A stretch of 23,342 nt of DNA from Paracoccaceae bacterium (GTDB lineage: Bacteria; Pseudomonadota; Alphaproteobacteria; Rhodobacterales; Rhodobacteraceae). The notes below the pieces were generated by a model that saw only the letters and a program-made list of their open reading frames with translations, was not told the origin of the DNA and did not search any database. Location of the stretch: contig PXDM01000394.1 in assembly GCA_003565055.1 (NCBI GenBank), positions 1 through 23,342 on the forward strand, written 5' to 3'. The position numbers and the translations under genes were made by a program. The first letter of the stretch is position 1; the number at the start of each line of letters is the position of its first letter. Below are positions 23,281 to 23,342 of this stretch, in pieces.

Positions 23281-23342
23281 ATGGGCAAGCCACTTCCTGT
23301 AGAGCTTCGAGAGCGTGTTGTCGCATTCGTCGAAGACGGTCA
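23281..23342 (+). mobile_element. IS630-family transposase, N-terminal fragment cut by the window end
   Basis: The ATG at 23281 opens MGKPLPVELRERVVAFVEDG, the characteristic N-terminus (start of the helix-turn-helix domain) of IS630-family transposases common in Rhodobacteraceae. Only about 20 residues are visible, so I cannot tell whether the element is intact. It marks a likely edge of the polysaccharide and lasso region. Confidence 0.75.

Overview
The window looks like part of an extrachromosomal replicon of a GC-rich alphaproteobacterium, most likely Rhodobacteraceae (roseobacter/Paracoccus-like). The support is a RepA-type initiator divergent from a parA-parB pair, strong GCG/CTG/CGC codon preference in the core genes, and exopolysaccharide-type genes of the sort carried on rhodobacterial 'biofilm' plasmids. 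The taxonomic call is inference from gene content and style.

Layout. The left part (1-4000) holds a possible frameshifted small gene, a polysaccharide pyruvyl-transferase-like gene of lower GC, a Wzx-like flippase and an unrecognised multi-pass membrane protein. A peptide-type ABC exporter follows (4438-6306). Next is the replication and partition module: repA on the minus strand (6311-7321), an origin-like region with iterons, a DnaA box and an AT-rich stretch (about 7400-7640), parA (7781-9154), a diverged 111-bp tandem repeat carrying 16-bp palindromes (probable parS), and parB (9420-10478). To its right are a PF14907-like nucleotidyltransferase, a GT4 glycosyltransferase, a convergent second glycosyltransferase, and a 1030-residue Asp-box beta-propeller protein with a duplicated N-terminal module.

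The most interesting part is 17.7-21.7 kb: a compact, apparently complete lasso-peptide biosynthetic operon. It contains a 46-residue precursor too short for usual gene callers, a strong terminator directly behind it, then B1 (PqqD-like leader-binding protein), B2 (leader peptidase), C (asparagine-synthetase-like cyclase) and an HPr-kinase-like kinase. The last four overlap by 1-4 nt. The precursor ends in Ser, the residue phosphorylated by the paeninodin-type kinases. The nucleotidyltransferase and the ABC exporter that usually accompany such kinase-bearing lasso clusters are present but lie 7-14 kb away on the far side of, or next to, the replication module. This suggests a dispersed lasso pathway on one replicon.

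The right end has an ExoY/WbaP-like initiating sugar transferase behind a CtrA-like box, about 490 bp without a gene, and the start of an IS630-family transposase that runs off the window. The AT-rich promoter region of the lasso precursor and that of the sugar transferase share a similar CAAAAAG(C)TTAATTTT block and TTAACC elements, so peptide and polysaccharide may be co-regulated.
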